Program-made: the position numbers and the translations under genes | DNA from: Phenylobacterium sp. | Lineage (GTDB): Bacteria > Pseudomonadota > Alphaproteobacteria > Caulobacterales > Caulobacteraceae | Reading direction: 5' to 3' | DNA: 64,000 bases | Assembly: GCF_004299445.1 (NCBI RefSeq) | Contig: NZ_SCTC01000033.1 | Span: 1-64,000, forward strand | The notes under the pieces: model-generated | The model's input: only the letters and a program-made list of their open reading frames with translations | Databases searched by the model: none | Told to the model about the DNA's origin: nothing | In this document: piece by piece, positions 42,601-50,745 of the stretch | Position numbering within the stretch: position 1 is the first letter of the stretch | Layout: each line of letters opens with the position of its first letter

Positions 42601-43551
42601 ATGTCAGGGAGCGCCGAGGCCCCGACCGGGCCGCTGAAAATCCTGAGCCTCGATGGAGGCGGAGCCAAGGGCTTCTACACGCTCGGCGTCCTTCGCGAGA
42701 TCGAAGGACTCGTCGGCAAGCCGCTATGCGAGGAATTCGACCTGGTGTTCGGGACCAGCACCGGCGCCATCATCGCCGCGCTCATCGCGCTTGGCTACAA
42801 AGCCAACGAAATTCACGACCTCTACCGCGAGCACGTTCCGCGGATCATGAAGGCAAAGCTACCGAGCCAGAAGTCCGGGGCGCTCAGCGACCTCGCCGAC
42901 CTCGTCTTCAAAGACAGGATGTTCGGCGACGTTAAGACCGGCGTCGGGATCGTCACCACAAAGTGGGAGATAGAGCGCCCGATGATCTTCAAGGGGAGCA
43001 TCACCCAGGCGCACGGGCGCAAGGGCACGTTTGTACCCGGCTTCGGCGTGCGGATCAGCGATGCCGTCCAGGCGTCGTGCTCGGCCTATCCGTTCTTCCA
43101 GAAGAAGGTCGTCCATACCGCGGCCGGCGACGACATCGTCCTTGTCGACGGCGGGTACTGCGCCAACAATCCTACGCTCTACGCGATTGCGGACGGGACG
43201 CGTGCGCTCGGGCGCGACCCGGCGGACCTGCGTGTCGTCAGCGTCGGCGTCGGCGTCTATCCGGAGCCGAAGCGCAACGCGTTCGACGCGATGCGCTGGG
43301 CCAAATACCTCCAAAGCGTGCAACTCCTTCAAAAGACGCTGGAGATCAACACGCAGTCGATGGATCAGCTCTGCACCATCATGTTCAAGCACGTGCCGAC
43401 GGTCCGCATCAACGACACCTTCGACAAGCCCGACATGGCGACCGACCTCTTCGAGCACGACATGGCGAAGCTGAACCTGCTGCGCCAGCGCGGCGCGGAA
43501 TCCTACGCACGTGATGAGGAGCAGATCAAAACGCTGCTGGGAGTCGGCTGA
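42601..43551 (+). CDS. Patatin-like phospholipase, CBASS effector (CapV-like)
   Basis: A 316-residue patatin. Oxyanion loop LSLDGGGAKGF is at residues 15-25, the nucleophile elbow FGTSTGAII at 50-58 (Ser53) and the second catalytic residue in LVDGGYCANNP (Asp183). In CBASS defence such lipases are switched on by cyclic nucleotides from the adjacent CD-NTase and destroy the inner membrane of infected cells. The ATG at 42601 has GGGGAGGG upstream and is preferred over a GTG at 42559. Its TGA shares one base with the next ATG. Confidence 0.88.
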   Translation: MSGSAEAPTGPLKILSLDGGGAKGFYTLGVLREIEGLVGKPLCEEFDLVFGTSTGAIIAALIALGYKANEIHDLYREHVPRIMKAKLPSQKSGALSDLADLVFKDRMFGDVKTGVGIVTTKWEIERPMIFKGSITQAHGRKGTFVPGFGVRISDAVQASCSAYPFFQKKVVHTAAGDDIVLVDGGYCANNPTLYAIADGTRALGRDPADLRVVSVGVGVYPEPKRNAFDAMRWAKYLQSVQLLQKTLEINTQSMDQLCTIMFKHVPTVRINDTFDKPDMATDLFEHDMAKLNLLRQRGAESYARDEEQIKTLLGVG

Positions 43552-44444
43552 TGGGCATTCCGGAATCGCAGCTCGAAACGTGGTCGCACCAGGGTTCGGT
43601 CAAGCAGTCGCGCGACACCTATGCGACCATCAGAGGCGTGCTCGATCATTCGAGCGCGCCGTACGCCAGCAAGGATTATGAGATCTTCCTGCAGGGCTCG
43701 TACGGCAATGACACGAACATATTCGCTGACAGCGATGTCGACGTGGTGATCAAGATAAACTCGGTCTACTTTGACGACACGTCCGGCCTAAGCGAGGATG
43801 ATCAGACAGCCTACAAGTCGGCGTGGTCGAAGGCTGGCTATCCGTACAGCGATTTCAAGACGGACGTTACCAGCCACCTCGCCAAAAACTTCCCCGGCAA
43901 GGTAACGCCAGGCAAAAAGGCAATCCTCGTTGAAGGTGAAGGCAACCGGCGCGACGCCGACGTGCTGCCGGCGGCCCAGTTCCGAAAATACCATCGCTTC
44001 CGCTCATGGAGCGACCAGAGTTTCACCGAGGGGATTTGCTTCTGGGATAAGGCCGGCAACCAGATCATCAACTATCCCAAGCAGCACTCAGAGAACTGCA
44101 CGACCAAGCACCAGAACACCAGCCAGCGCTTCAAGCCCGTGGTCCGCATCCTGAAGAACATGCGCAATCGCATGATCGATGACGGCTACCTCCAGGACGG
44201 GGTTGCGCCCTCTTACTTCCTTGAGGGCATGCTCTGGAATGTGCCCAATTCAAAGTTCGGCAGCACCCGCGAAGACTGCGTCGTCAACTCCCTCAACTGG
44301 CTGATCACCGAAGCGGACCGCTCGAAGCTCTCCTGCGCCAACGACATGTATTATCTTCTGCACCCGACTTCACTGGTCACGTGGAGGGCTGAGAAGATGC
44401 AGACCTTCCTCGACGCGGCCGTGAAGTACTGGAAGGAATGGTGA
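43551..44444 (+). CDS. CD-NTase (cyclic oligonucleotide synthase) of a CBASS pair
   Basis: A 297-residue nucleotidyltransferase. The active site is complete: FLQGSYGNDTN (residues 47-55), DSDVDVVI (Asp62, Asp64) and a third acidic residue in RRDADVLPA (Asp137). The C-terminal helical part resembles OAS-type CD-NTases. It would make a cyclic di- or trinucleotide on phage infection to activate the patatin encoded upstream. No Cap2/Cap3 or HORMA/TRIP13 genes follow, so this is the minimal (type I) layout. Clade and product cannot be told by eye. Confidence 0.88.
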   Translation: MGIPESQLETWSHQGSVKQSRDTYATIRGVLDHSSAPYASKDYEIFLQGSYGNDTNIFADSDVDVVIKINSVYFDDTSGLSEDDQTAYKSAWSKAGYPYSDFKTDVTSHLAKNFPGKVTPGKKAILVEGEGNRRDADVLPAAQFRKYHRFRSWSDQSFTEGICFWDKAGNQIINYPKQHSENCTTKHQNTSQRFKPVVRILKNMRNRMIDDGYLQDGVAPSYFLEGMLWNVPNSKFGSTREDCVVNSLNWLITEADRSKLSCANDMYYLLHPTSLVTWRAEKMQTFLDAAVKYWKEW

Positions 44445-44457
44445 CCAGCCCGACGCG

Positions 44458-44736
44458 TCACAGGTAATGGAAGATCTGATCCAAGGTCAGAATGGTCTGC
44501 AGCGCGCGGGCCATCGTGTAGGTCTCCGCTGGTGCAGCTCCATGGCCGACGCCGTGTCGCGATGCGGTCACGCCGCCCCCGACGGGGTCGAAATGGCCAT
44601 AAATGTTCTCAGTCAGGTAGCGCTGGAACTGACCCGGAAAAAACAGGCTGTCGTCGTCGACCTTTTGAGTTGCGGCATCGGTAGCGAATTGAATGAGGCC
44701 CGGTGTCCGTGCCTTCGAGACGTCCCGTACCTTTGA
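44458..44736 (-). pseudogene. C-terminal gene fragment, HEPN/Abi-like in style
   Basis: On the minus strand a frame open from a TAG (44739-44737) to a TGA at 44458 has no start codon but reads as real protein: SLFFPGQFQRYLTENIYGHF, then ASRHGVGHGAAPAETYTMAR and LQTILTLDQIFHYL. The RHGVxHG plus hydrophobic final helix resembles C-termini of HEPN-like or abortive-infection proteins. It has lost its 5' part and lies tail to tail with the CBASS pair, so it is a remnant of another cargo gene. Family assignment is tentative. Confidence 0.5.
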
Positions 44737-44861
44737 CTAGACGTCGGTACCGGGGCGAGCCCCATAGGCCGCGGAGCAGGCTGAACGTCCGTTTTCGGCC
44801 CTGGTCACAAGGACCGCTCCTGGCGCAGCGCTGTCCGTCGGCTGGCCAGCAACTCTAGATT

Positions 44862-46124
44862 CTATTGGCCCGCTAGCTCGGCGAGCTGCGCCAAGTGCGC
44901 TTGATAGAGGCGCAACAACGCGAAGGCGTCGCTAGGCGCGTTGTTGCGGGCGAGGATGAATGCTCGCTGATCGGCGGTCAGGCCAGCGGGATCTCGCGAT
45001 AGGGCCTGAGCGCGCCAGTAGAGCTCGTTCATCTCCCGATCGGCGGCGGCGAGTTCTGGCATGGCGCAGACCAGCTTCAGCGTTTCGGCGGTCACCTTCG
45101 TGCAGTCGAAGGCGGGACCCGTGGCGTCGGGCTGGGGGAGGTAGACAGGCGACAGGTAGCCGAGGTCGCCGAGGAACCAGCGCAGCGCCTCGGGGTAGGT
45201 GCGGAACTTGACCTCCTGGCCAGACGGGCAGGGGGCGTCGTCGGTGGATGATCTGCAGGCGAGCGGCAGCTCCCAGTCGTCCATAGGATCGTAGCTCGTG
45301 AGCATAACCTGCCAAGCCGTCTCCAGCTGGCCCGCGCGGGCGGCGGCGGCCACGTAGGCGGGACAGGCCCCATTGGCGTGCGCGCGGCACTCGGCCTCGA
45401 CCTCCGCCATGTAGTTTGCGTACACGCGGCGGAAGCGGAGCTGGGCCGAAACATCGACGGCCCGCCCGTTGCGCACGGCCAACACCTGTGGCGGCGTGTA
45501 GCTCCCAGCGAAGGAGGCAAAGGCGTAGTTGAAGCGGCGGTCCCAGAGCTGGATTTCTCGGTGACCGTCTCCGTCTAGGTCCTCAGGGAAAGCGGGGAGT
45601 TGCGACCCCTCGATCACGCCCACCTCAACCTTTCGCCAGGCTCCATCGAGGTAGTCGAGGAGGCGTACTACGCCGCAGCCGTGCGCGCAGGTGCCAAACG
45701 TTGTGAAGAGCACGGCGCTTTGTTTGCTTGCAGGGTCCAGGCGGCCAACGCCCAGCTGGGCTGAGGCTTCGCCGAAGCTGGCTTCGCCGGCGAGCGTCGC
45801 AGCCCGACCGTCCGGCCCCCGAACCTCCACGACAGGAACGCGGCCTTCGGGGGTGACTCGGGCGCTAAGGGTAAGCCCGAGCCCATCGGCGACGAAAGCG
45901 TTCGGCCCGGCGGGGTTGCCCTCCGTCCAGCTGAACAGGGTGTTGGCGGGTTGGGGGACGCCCGGAACCGGCGCAGAGGCTGTCTCGGCCAGCGGCGTGA
46001 CGGGCGCGACGGAACGGCTGCCCATACCGCGGACAGCCGCAGTCACGAGCACGACCCCCAGGATCCATAGCGCTGCGATCAGCCAAGAGCGCGACCGAGG
46101 CGGCGAAGCGGGAGTCTCGCTCAT
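44862..46124 (-). CDS. Membrane-anchored protein with C-terminal DUF1311/LprI-like domain
   Basis: A 420-residue protein. The N-terminal membrane anchor is SWLIAALWILGVVLVTAAVR. A beta-rich periplasmic body has an EF-hand/FG-GAP-like acidic turn (EDLDGDGHREIQLWD). The C-terminal DUF1311 domain is marked by FDCTKVTAETLKLVCAMPEL, AAADREMNELYWRAQAL and QRAFILARNNAP, with its paired cysteines. Related LprI proteins inhibit lysozyme. It is divergent to hxsB with 137 bases between the starts. Because HxsA carries a peptidoglycan-binding domain, a shared cell-wall role is possible. Confidence 0.65.
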   Translation of the reverse strand: MSETPASPPRSRSWLIAALWILGVVLVTAAVRGMGSRSVAPVTPLAETASAPVPGVPQPANTLFSWTEGNPAGPNAFVADGLGLTLSARVTPEGRVPVVEVRGPDGRAATLAGEASFGEASAQLGVGRLDPASKQSAVLFTTFGTCAHGCGVVRLLDYLDGAWRKVEVGVIEGSQLPAFPEDLDGDGHREIQLWDRRFNYAFASFAGSYTPPQVLAVRNGRAVDVSAQLRFRRVYANYMAEVEAECRAHANGACPAYVAAAARAGQLETAWQVMLTSYDPMDDWELPLACRSSTDDAPCPSGQEVKFRTYPEALRWFLGDLGYLSPVYLPQPDATGPAFDCTKVTAETLKLVCAMPELAAADREMNELYWRAQALSRDPAGLTADQRAFILARNNAPSDAFALLRLYQAHLAQLAELAGQ

Positions 46125-46261
46125 GATGCGATGCCCGTGTTAGGCCCGCAGGCAGGTGTCCAGAACATGGTGAGTTGCATCCCCCCGAATGCGCAACCGC
46201 CACCATTGCAGCTCGCGACACGTCCGCCTAGGCTGCCGCCTCAACTCGCTGGGGGGCGGGT

Positions 46262-47701
46262 GTGCGACGAACGACAGATCTTCTTGACGGCCGTGTCCTC
46301 GTCTCGAATGACACGGGCGGTTACGCGGTGCTTGACGCCATCGACGGGGTTCGCCTCGCTGAGCGCCCGTACGAGCTTGCGCCATCGAGACGCGACGATC
46401 TTGAGGCGCGCGGCCTCCTTACGCCGTTGGGATCCGCCGACTGGAGCGAACTTGAACGGGCGGCGCACAGAACCCGCAAGTCCTTCCTGCTCGACGGCCC
46501 TGCGCTGCACATCTTCGTCGTCACCCTGCGATGCGACCATAGCTGCCAGTACTGCCAGGTCTCGCGGGCGGCGCTGACCGCGCAGGGCTTCGACATGAGC
46601 CTCACGGATGCTGAGGCCGCACTTGACCGCGTGTTCGAGAGCCCCTCGCCGACGCTGACTATCGAGTTCCAGGGGGGCGAACCTGCTCTGCGGTTCGACC
46701 TGGTTCGTCACATCGTGGAAAGCGCGGTGCGGCGAAACGCCGAAGCGGGACGGACCCTGCGATTCAGCATGGTCTCGACCCTGCATCATCTTGGCTCGGA
46801 CGAACTCGCCTTCTGCCGCGAGCACGGCATCCATCTCTCCACGTCGATCGATGGTCCTGCTCAGTTGCACGACGCGCAGCGACCAAATCCGACACGGGAC
46901 GCCCATGCGCGCACGCTCGAGGGTTTGGCGCGGGCTCGCGAGGTGCTCGGCGGTGACGGCGTGGTGGCCTTGCCGACCGTCACACGCGCCGCGTTGGCGG
47001 ACCCTATCGGGCTGGTTGAACACTACCGCGCCCTAGGGTTCCGCTCCATCTTCCTGCGTCCCGTCAGTCCCTACGGTTTCGCCCGCAAGACGAAGCGCGT
47101 CCATGGCTATGACATGGACGCCTTCGTGGGCTTCTATGTTCGCGCGTTGGATCACATCCTGAACCTCAACGCCCAAGGCGAGCCCTTCGAGGAAATCTAC
47201 GCGGGCATCCTGCTGCGGCACATCCTGACACCCTTCCATTCCGGTTATGTGGACCTGCGCTCGCCTGCAGGCGCGGGCCTCGGGGTCCTGGTCTACAATT
47301 ACGATGGACAGGTCTATCCCTCGGACGAGGCGCGCATGGTGGCCGAGACGGGAGACCGCCGACTGGCCTTAGGGGACGTCCAAACCTCCCTCGATGAGCT
47401 TCTCGACTCCCCGGCGATGGCTTGGCTTCGCCAAGGCGCTGTCGCCGAAGAACTCCCTGGCTGCGACCGCTGCGCCTTCGTGCCGTTCTGCGGCGCGGAT
47501 CCGGTCTACCACGGCGCCATTCACGGCGATCCCGTGGGCGACCGGGCGACGAGCGAATTCTGCGCCAAGCACATGGGCTTGTTCCGGCATCTCTTCCGTA
47601 GCATCGCAGATGGCGACCCGACGACCCTGCGCACCTTCACGGCCTGGGCGCTGGGCAAGTCGCGTACGGACATCGCCGAGCCGGGCTACGTCGAGCGATG
47701 A
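46262..47701 (+). CDS. hxsB: HxsB: His-Xaa-Ser system radical SAM maturase
   Basis: A 479-residue radical SAM enzyme. The 4Fe-4S/SAM motif is CDHSCQYC (Cys91, 95, 98), followed by the GGEP motif in FQGGEPALRFD. The C-terminal SPASM-like auxiliary cluster has PGCDRCAFVPFCGAD and a later Cys in SEFCAKHMG. The N-terminus (DGRVLVSNDTGGYAVLDAID) fits the HxsB family of the His-Xaa-Ser peptide modification system defined by TIGRFAM models. The GTG at 46262 is the first good start after an in-frame TAG at 46229. Its TGA overlaps the next ATG. Confidence 0.85.
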   Translation: MRRTTDLLDGRVLVSNDTGGYAVLDAIDGVRLAERPYELAPSRRDDLEARGLLTPLGSADWSELERAAHRTRKSFLLDGPALHIFVVTLRCDHSCQYCQVSRAALTAQGFDMSLTDAEAALDRVFESPSPTLTIEFQGGEPALRFDLVRHIVESAVRRNAEAGRTLRFSMVSTLHHLGSDELAFCREHGIHLSTSIDGPAQLHDAQRPNPTRDAHARTLEGLARAREVLGGDGVVALPTVTRAALADPIGLVEHYRALGFRSIFLRPVSPYGFARKTKRVHGYDMDAFVGFYVRALDHILNLNAQGEPFEEIYAGILLRHILTPFHSGYVDLRSPAGAGLGVLVYNYDGQVYPSDEARMVAETGDRRLALGDVQTSLDELLDSPAMAWLRQGAVAEELPGCDRCAFVPFCGADPVYHGAIHGDPVGDRATSEFCAKHMGLFRHLFRSIADGDPTTLRTFTAWALGKSRTDIAEPGYVER

Positions 47702-48843
47702 CGGGCGCCGTCCCGCTTCATACCCACGCGCGGGTTTCCGGCGTCGACCGGCCTGAGATCCTCAAGGTGCTTTCGCCTGAGGAAGCGGTCGGCTCGCACC
47801 TTCCGCCGCAAGACGTCCTGCTGTTCGCGGAAGGCATAGACGGCCCAAGCCTCACTCGGCCCGGCGATGCGCCGGCTCGCGTGGAGGATCTCCGCGACCG
47901 CAGGGTCATCCGACCGGGCGACGTCGTACGTCTGCGGCCGGGCGGCAGCCTGGTGTCGGTACTCTATCGCCGGGGTTCCACCTCCAACACGCTCTTCGCC
48001 ACCGAGCGCTGCAACAGCCTCTGCTTGATGTGCTCCCAGCCGCCGCGCGATGAGGACGACCGTTGGCGTGTCGACGAGATGTTGCGGGTGATCAGCCTGG
48101 TCGACCGCGAGGAATTGCAACTCGGGATCACCGGGGGTGAGCCTACGCTGCTCGGCGAGGATCTCGCGCGGGTGTTGGACGCCATCAGCGTCTACCTGCC
48201 CGACACCCAGGTCCAGATCCTCACCAATGGTCGGACCTTCGCCGACGCGGCCCTGGCAGAGCGGCTGGCCACGATCCATCGCGACCGTACGGTCTGGGCG
48301 GTGCCGCTCTATGGCGATGTCGCGCGCCTCCACGATGAAGTGGTCGACGTCGAGGGTGCCTTTAGGGAGACCCTCGACGGCCTCTATCAACTCGGGCGGC
48401 TCAGGGCTCGGGTGGAGATCCGGGTGGTGCTGCACCAATTGACCATCCCGCGTCTCGCGCAACTCTCCGCCTTCATTTATCGACGGTTGCCCTTCGTGAA
48501 TCACGTCGCGCTGATGGGCTTGGAGCCGATGGGCTTCGCCAAGACCAACCGCGACCGGCTCTGGATCGACCCGGCCGACTATCAGGCGGAGTTGGCGGCA
48601 GCGGTCTTCCACCTCGCCGCACGCGGCCTGCCGGTCTCGATCTACAATCTCCCGCTCTGCGTGCTTGACCGGCGGCTTTGGCCGTTTGCGCGACAATCCA
48701 TATCCGGGTGGAAGAACATCTATCCGCCGGACTGTAAGGATTGCGTCGTGCGCGATCACTGCGCCGGCTTCTTCGCCTCCGCCGGCCCGACCTGGCGAAG
48801 CCGCGCGGTCCGTCCCTTCCAGTTTGAGGAGTTTGCCGCGTGA
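47698..48843 (+). CDS. hxsC: HxsC: second radical SAM enzyme of the His-Xaa-Ser system
   Basis: A 381-residue radical SAM enzyme with CNSLCLMC (Cys105, 109, 112), TGGEPTLLG, and a C-terminal Cys cluster PPDCKDCVVRDHCAGFF. Together with HxsB it is expected to introduce cross-links or other changes in the His-Xaa-Ser repeats of HxsA; the chemistry has been inferred only from genomics as far as I know. The ATG overlaps the HxsB stop by four bases and its TGA overlaps the HxsA start, so all three are one translational unit. Confidence 0.85.
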   Translation: MTGAVPLHTHARVSGVDRPEILKVLSPEEAVGSHLPPQDVLLFAEGIDGPSLTRPGDAPARVEDLRDRRVIRPGDVVRLRPGGSLVSVLYRRGSTSNTLFATERCNSLCLMCSQPPRDEDDRWRVDEMLRVISLVDREELQLGITGGEPTLLGEDLARVLDAISVYLPDTQVQILTNGRTFADAALAERLATIHRDRTVWAVPLYGDVARLHDEVVDVEGAFRETLDGLYQLGRLRARVEIRVVLHQLTIPRLAQLSAFIYRRLPFVNHVALMGLEPMGFAKTNRDRLWIDPADYQAELAAAVFHLAARGLPVSIYNLPLCVLDRRLWPFARQSISGWKNIYPPDCKDCVVRDHCAGFFASAGPTWRSRAVRPFQFEEFAA

Positions 48844-49499
48844 CTTGGCGCGAGCGTTTGGCCCTGTTGCTTGGGGCGGCCAGCCCCTTCGCGGCGGGCG
48901 GACCTGTCATGGCGACGCCGTCGGTCCTGCCACGGTTGCAGGACGGGCGAGAGACTGTTTCGCCGATCCAGCCGCTCGAATTCTGGAGCGACCCGGCTCA
49001 TGCCGATCATGCGCTTCAGTTGGCGGGGCATCGCAGCCACAGCAGCCATTCCAGCCACCGGAGCCATTCGAGTCACGTGTCCGGCTCCGGGCATGCGTCG
49101 CACTATTCCGGCAGCACGGTCACGACCCCGTCGCCAGTCTACCGCGCGCCGGCGCCGGTCTACACGCCGCCAGCGCCCGTCTACACGCCGCCGACCCCAC
49201 GGGCGCCGTCGACTGGAGGCCGGACAAGTTCGCCGGTCCGAGGCTTGCCGTCGACGGCATCGCCGACCCCACCCGCAGGTCTCACATCCAGTGGTCGCCT
49301 GACGCAGGACACAGTAAGTCAGTTCGTTCAACGCGTGCAGATTGCCCTGATGGTGAAGGGCTACGACCCAGGACCAGCCGATGGCGAGCTCTCCCCGAAG
49401 ACCCGCGATGCGCTCAGGGCGTTCCAAACCGCCTCCAACCTGGAAGTGAGCGGAAACATGGATGTGCCGACCCTCAATGCGCTCGGCGTGCTGAAGTAG
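48840..49499 (+). CDS. hxsA: HxsA: His-Xaa-Ser repeat substrate with peptidoglycan-binding domain
   Basis: A 219-residue protein. A short hydrophobic N-terminus (LALLLGAASPFAAGG) suggests export. Residues 64-90 hold the repeats HRS, HSS, HSS, HRS, HSS, HVS, GSG, HAS, HYS: eight HxS units with one GSG interruption. A Pro-rich linker with PVYTPPAPVYTPP follows. The C-terminal peptidoglycan-binding domain is PG_binding_1-like (VQIALMVKGYDPGPADGELS, RDALRAFQTASNLEV). The modified repeat would therefore sit at the cell wall. The GTG start is coupled to HxsC. The small partner HxsD is not found nearby. Confidence 0.88.
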   Translation: MTWRERLALLLGAASPFAAGGPVMATPSVLPRLQDGRETVSPIQPLEFWSDPAHADHALQLAGHRSHSSHSSHRSHSSHVSGSGHASHYSGSTVTTPSPVYRAPAPVYTPPAPVYTPPTPRAPSTGGRTSSPVRGLPSTASPTPPAGLTSSGRLTQDTVSQFVQRVQIALMVKGYDPGPADGELSPKTRDALRAFQTASNLEVSGNMDVPTLNALGVLK

Positions 49500-49801
49500 G
49501 TCTACTGCGCCAGCAGCCGGGGAGGCACACAAGTTGCAGGCTTCCGCTCAAACGTCCGCCATGCGCACCGATCCCAAGTTCCGCTTGTGGCGCACCTCTG
49601 CCTCAGAGGTGCCGACGGTTAATGTCCGCTATGGGTCGAGTCCATTCGACCTTCACATCAATCCCACGAACGTCAGGTTTCGGGCTCGGAGCCAAGGTCC
49701 GCTACCGGCGCGCAGAAGAACTCGTCCGAGCGGGATGGAGAAAATCTGTCAGGCCGTGCGCCCGCTCTATAATGCCTCTATTTCCGGGGCCGGAGGTGAC
49801 G
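49500..49801. other. Intergenic gap with a copy of the island repeat
   Basis: No gene. It contains GATCCCAAGTTCCGCTTGTG and, about 40 bases on, TTAATGTCCGCTATGGGTCG. Both parts recur in degenerate form in the gap at 51559-51753 and near 44790, 57619 and 63820. The last bases hold the GGAG of the following gene. Confidence 0.5.
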
Positions 49802-50476
49802 TTGATCAAACCCCCTGGACGTCCGGACAGAATGCGCCGGCTTTCGAAGGCCGAACTTGCGGACATCGACGCACGCCTTCGGCAATGGCAGTCGTTTGAC
49901 GAGATCGACGCGGTGTTGAAGGCCGTGCGGGAGACCACCGGTTTCTATGCGGTCGGCCAGGGTGGCCTCAAGATTTGGCGGGAGGCATTCGTGGCCGTCT
50001 CGTGCGCGTTGCAAACCCACGCGAGGCGCATAAGGCTTGGCGGCGACCCGCCGGATTTCGAGCTCGACTACGGTGACCACGTGCGCGCGTTCGAGCTCGT
50101 GGACGTGTTTCCGGTCGGTCGGCGGCTCGGCCGCGAATACGACACCTTCGCCGACCTCTGGAACAATTCCCAAGGCATTCCCCTGGAGCACGTCGACATG
50201 GAGGCGGAGCTAGAGGCCTTGCCGGCGGACTTGGAGGCTCAGCTGCAGGCGAAGGCCGCGAAGGGGTATAGTCCGTCGCCGATCCTAGTGGCCGACATCC
50301 ATCATGCGATTTTCCCACAGAGCGACATTGGCGATCTCAGCCGGCTGGCTGGGATAGCGCGGCGATACCTGACCCACTTCCCTGAGGTCTGGCTGCGCAT
50401 GAGCAGAAATCTGGTGCGGGTATCTCCTTTCGGCGAAACGCGCATCCATGGCGCCCATGACGCGGGCGGCGACTAG
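49802..50476 (+). CDS. Hypothetical protein, possible PD-(D/E)xK nuclease fold
   Basis: About 224 residues. The TTG at 49802 has GGAG at ideal spacing; GTG at 49796 and ATG at 49832 are alternatives. N-terminal helices (RRLSKAELADIDARLRQWQS) are followed by PPDFELDYGDHVRAFELVDV and GRRLGREYDTFADLW. A buried-strand pair with PDFEL...FELVD is the pattern of restriction-endonuclease-like domains, but the catalytic Lys of ExK is Val here, so activity is uncertain. It closely follows the Hxs genes but is not overlapping; a functional link is unproven. Confidence 0.5.
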   Translation: MIKPPGRPDRMRRLSKAELADIDARLRQWQSFDEIDAVLKAVRETTGFYAVGQGGLKIWREAFVAVSCALQTHARRIRLGGDPPDFELDYGDHVRAFELVDVFPVGRRLGREYDTFADLWNNSQGIPLEHVDMEAELEALPADLEAQLQAKAAKGYSPSPILVADIHHAIFPQSDIGDLSRLAGIARRYLTHFPEVWLRMSRNLVRVSPFGETRIHGAHDAGGD

Positions 50477-50745
50477 CGGCGGCTGGGGTCCTGTCGCGGC
50501 TCTGGGCCCGCGGCGGTCGAGGCCTCGCTCTGTGGTCGCGCCGACGCGGCCTTGATTTGCAACCAGTACTCCGCCTGATCCTCCGACCCAGCCACCCTGG
50601 CGTCACCGGAGCGGTGCCGCCAGGGTAGGTCCTCGACCGTCACGCCCCGCAAAATCTGTGGTGGAGCGTCTGGGAGTTGCCTTGTTGGAAGCGGCCTCCA
50701 TGACCTCAATATGACAACTTTCGCCGACCGGGGAAACGCGACCTC
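50477..50745. other. Intergenic gap, no clear gene
   Basis: A minus-strand frame (50473-50709, TTG start) with WLQIKAASARPQSEASTAAG is weakly protein-like but has no ribosome-binding site and is antisense to the end of the preceding gene, so it is not called. The right end contains the promoter of the Ntn-hydrolase-like gene. Confidence 0.35.

Noticed and set aside
44467..44736. Plus-strand open frame of 89 codons after the CD-NTase
   Set aside because: The minus strand of the same region reads as a real protein C-terminus; the plus frame lacks a ribosome-binding site and family features.
50473..50709. Minus-strand frame with WLQIKAASARP
   Set aside because: TTG start without ribosome-binding site, overlaps the end of a sense gene, no family; kept only as a remark in the gap entry.
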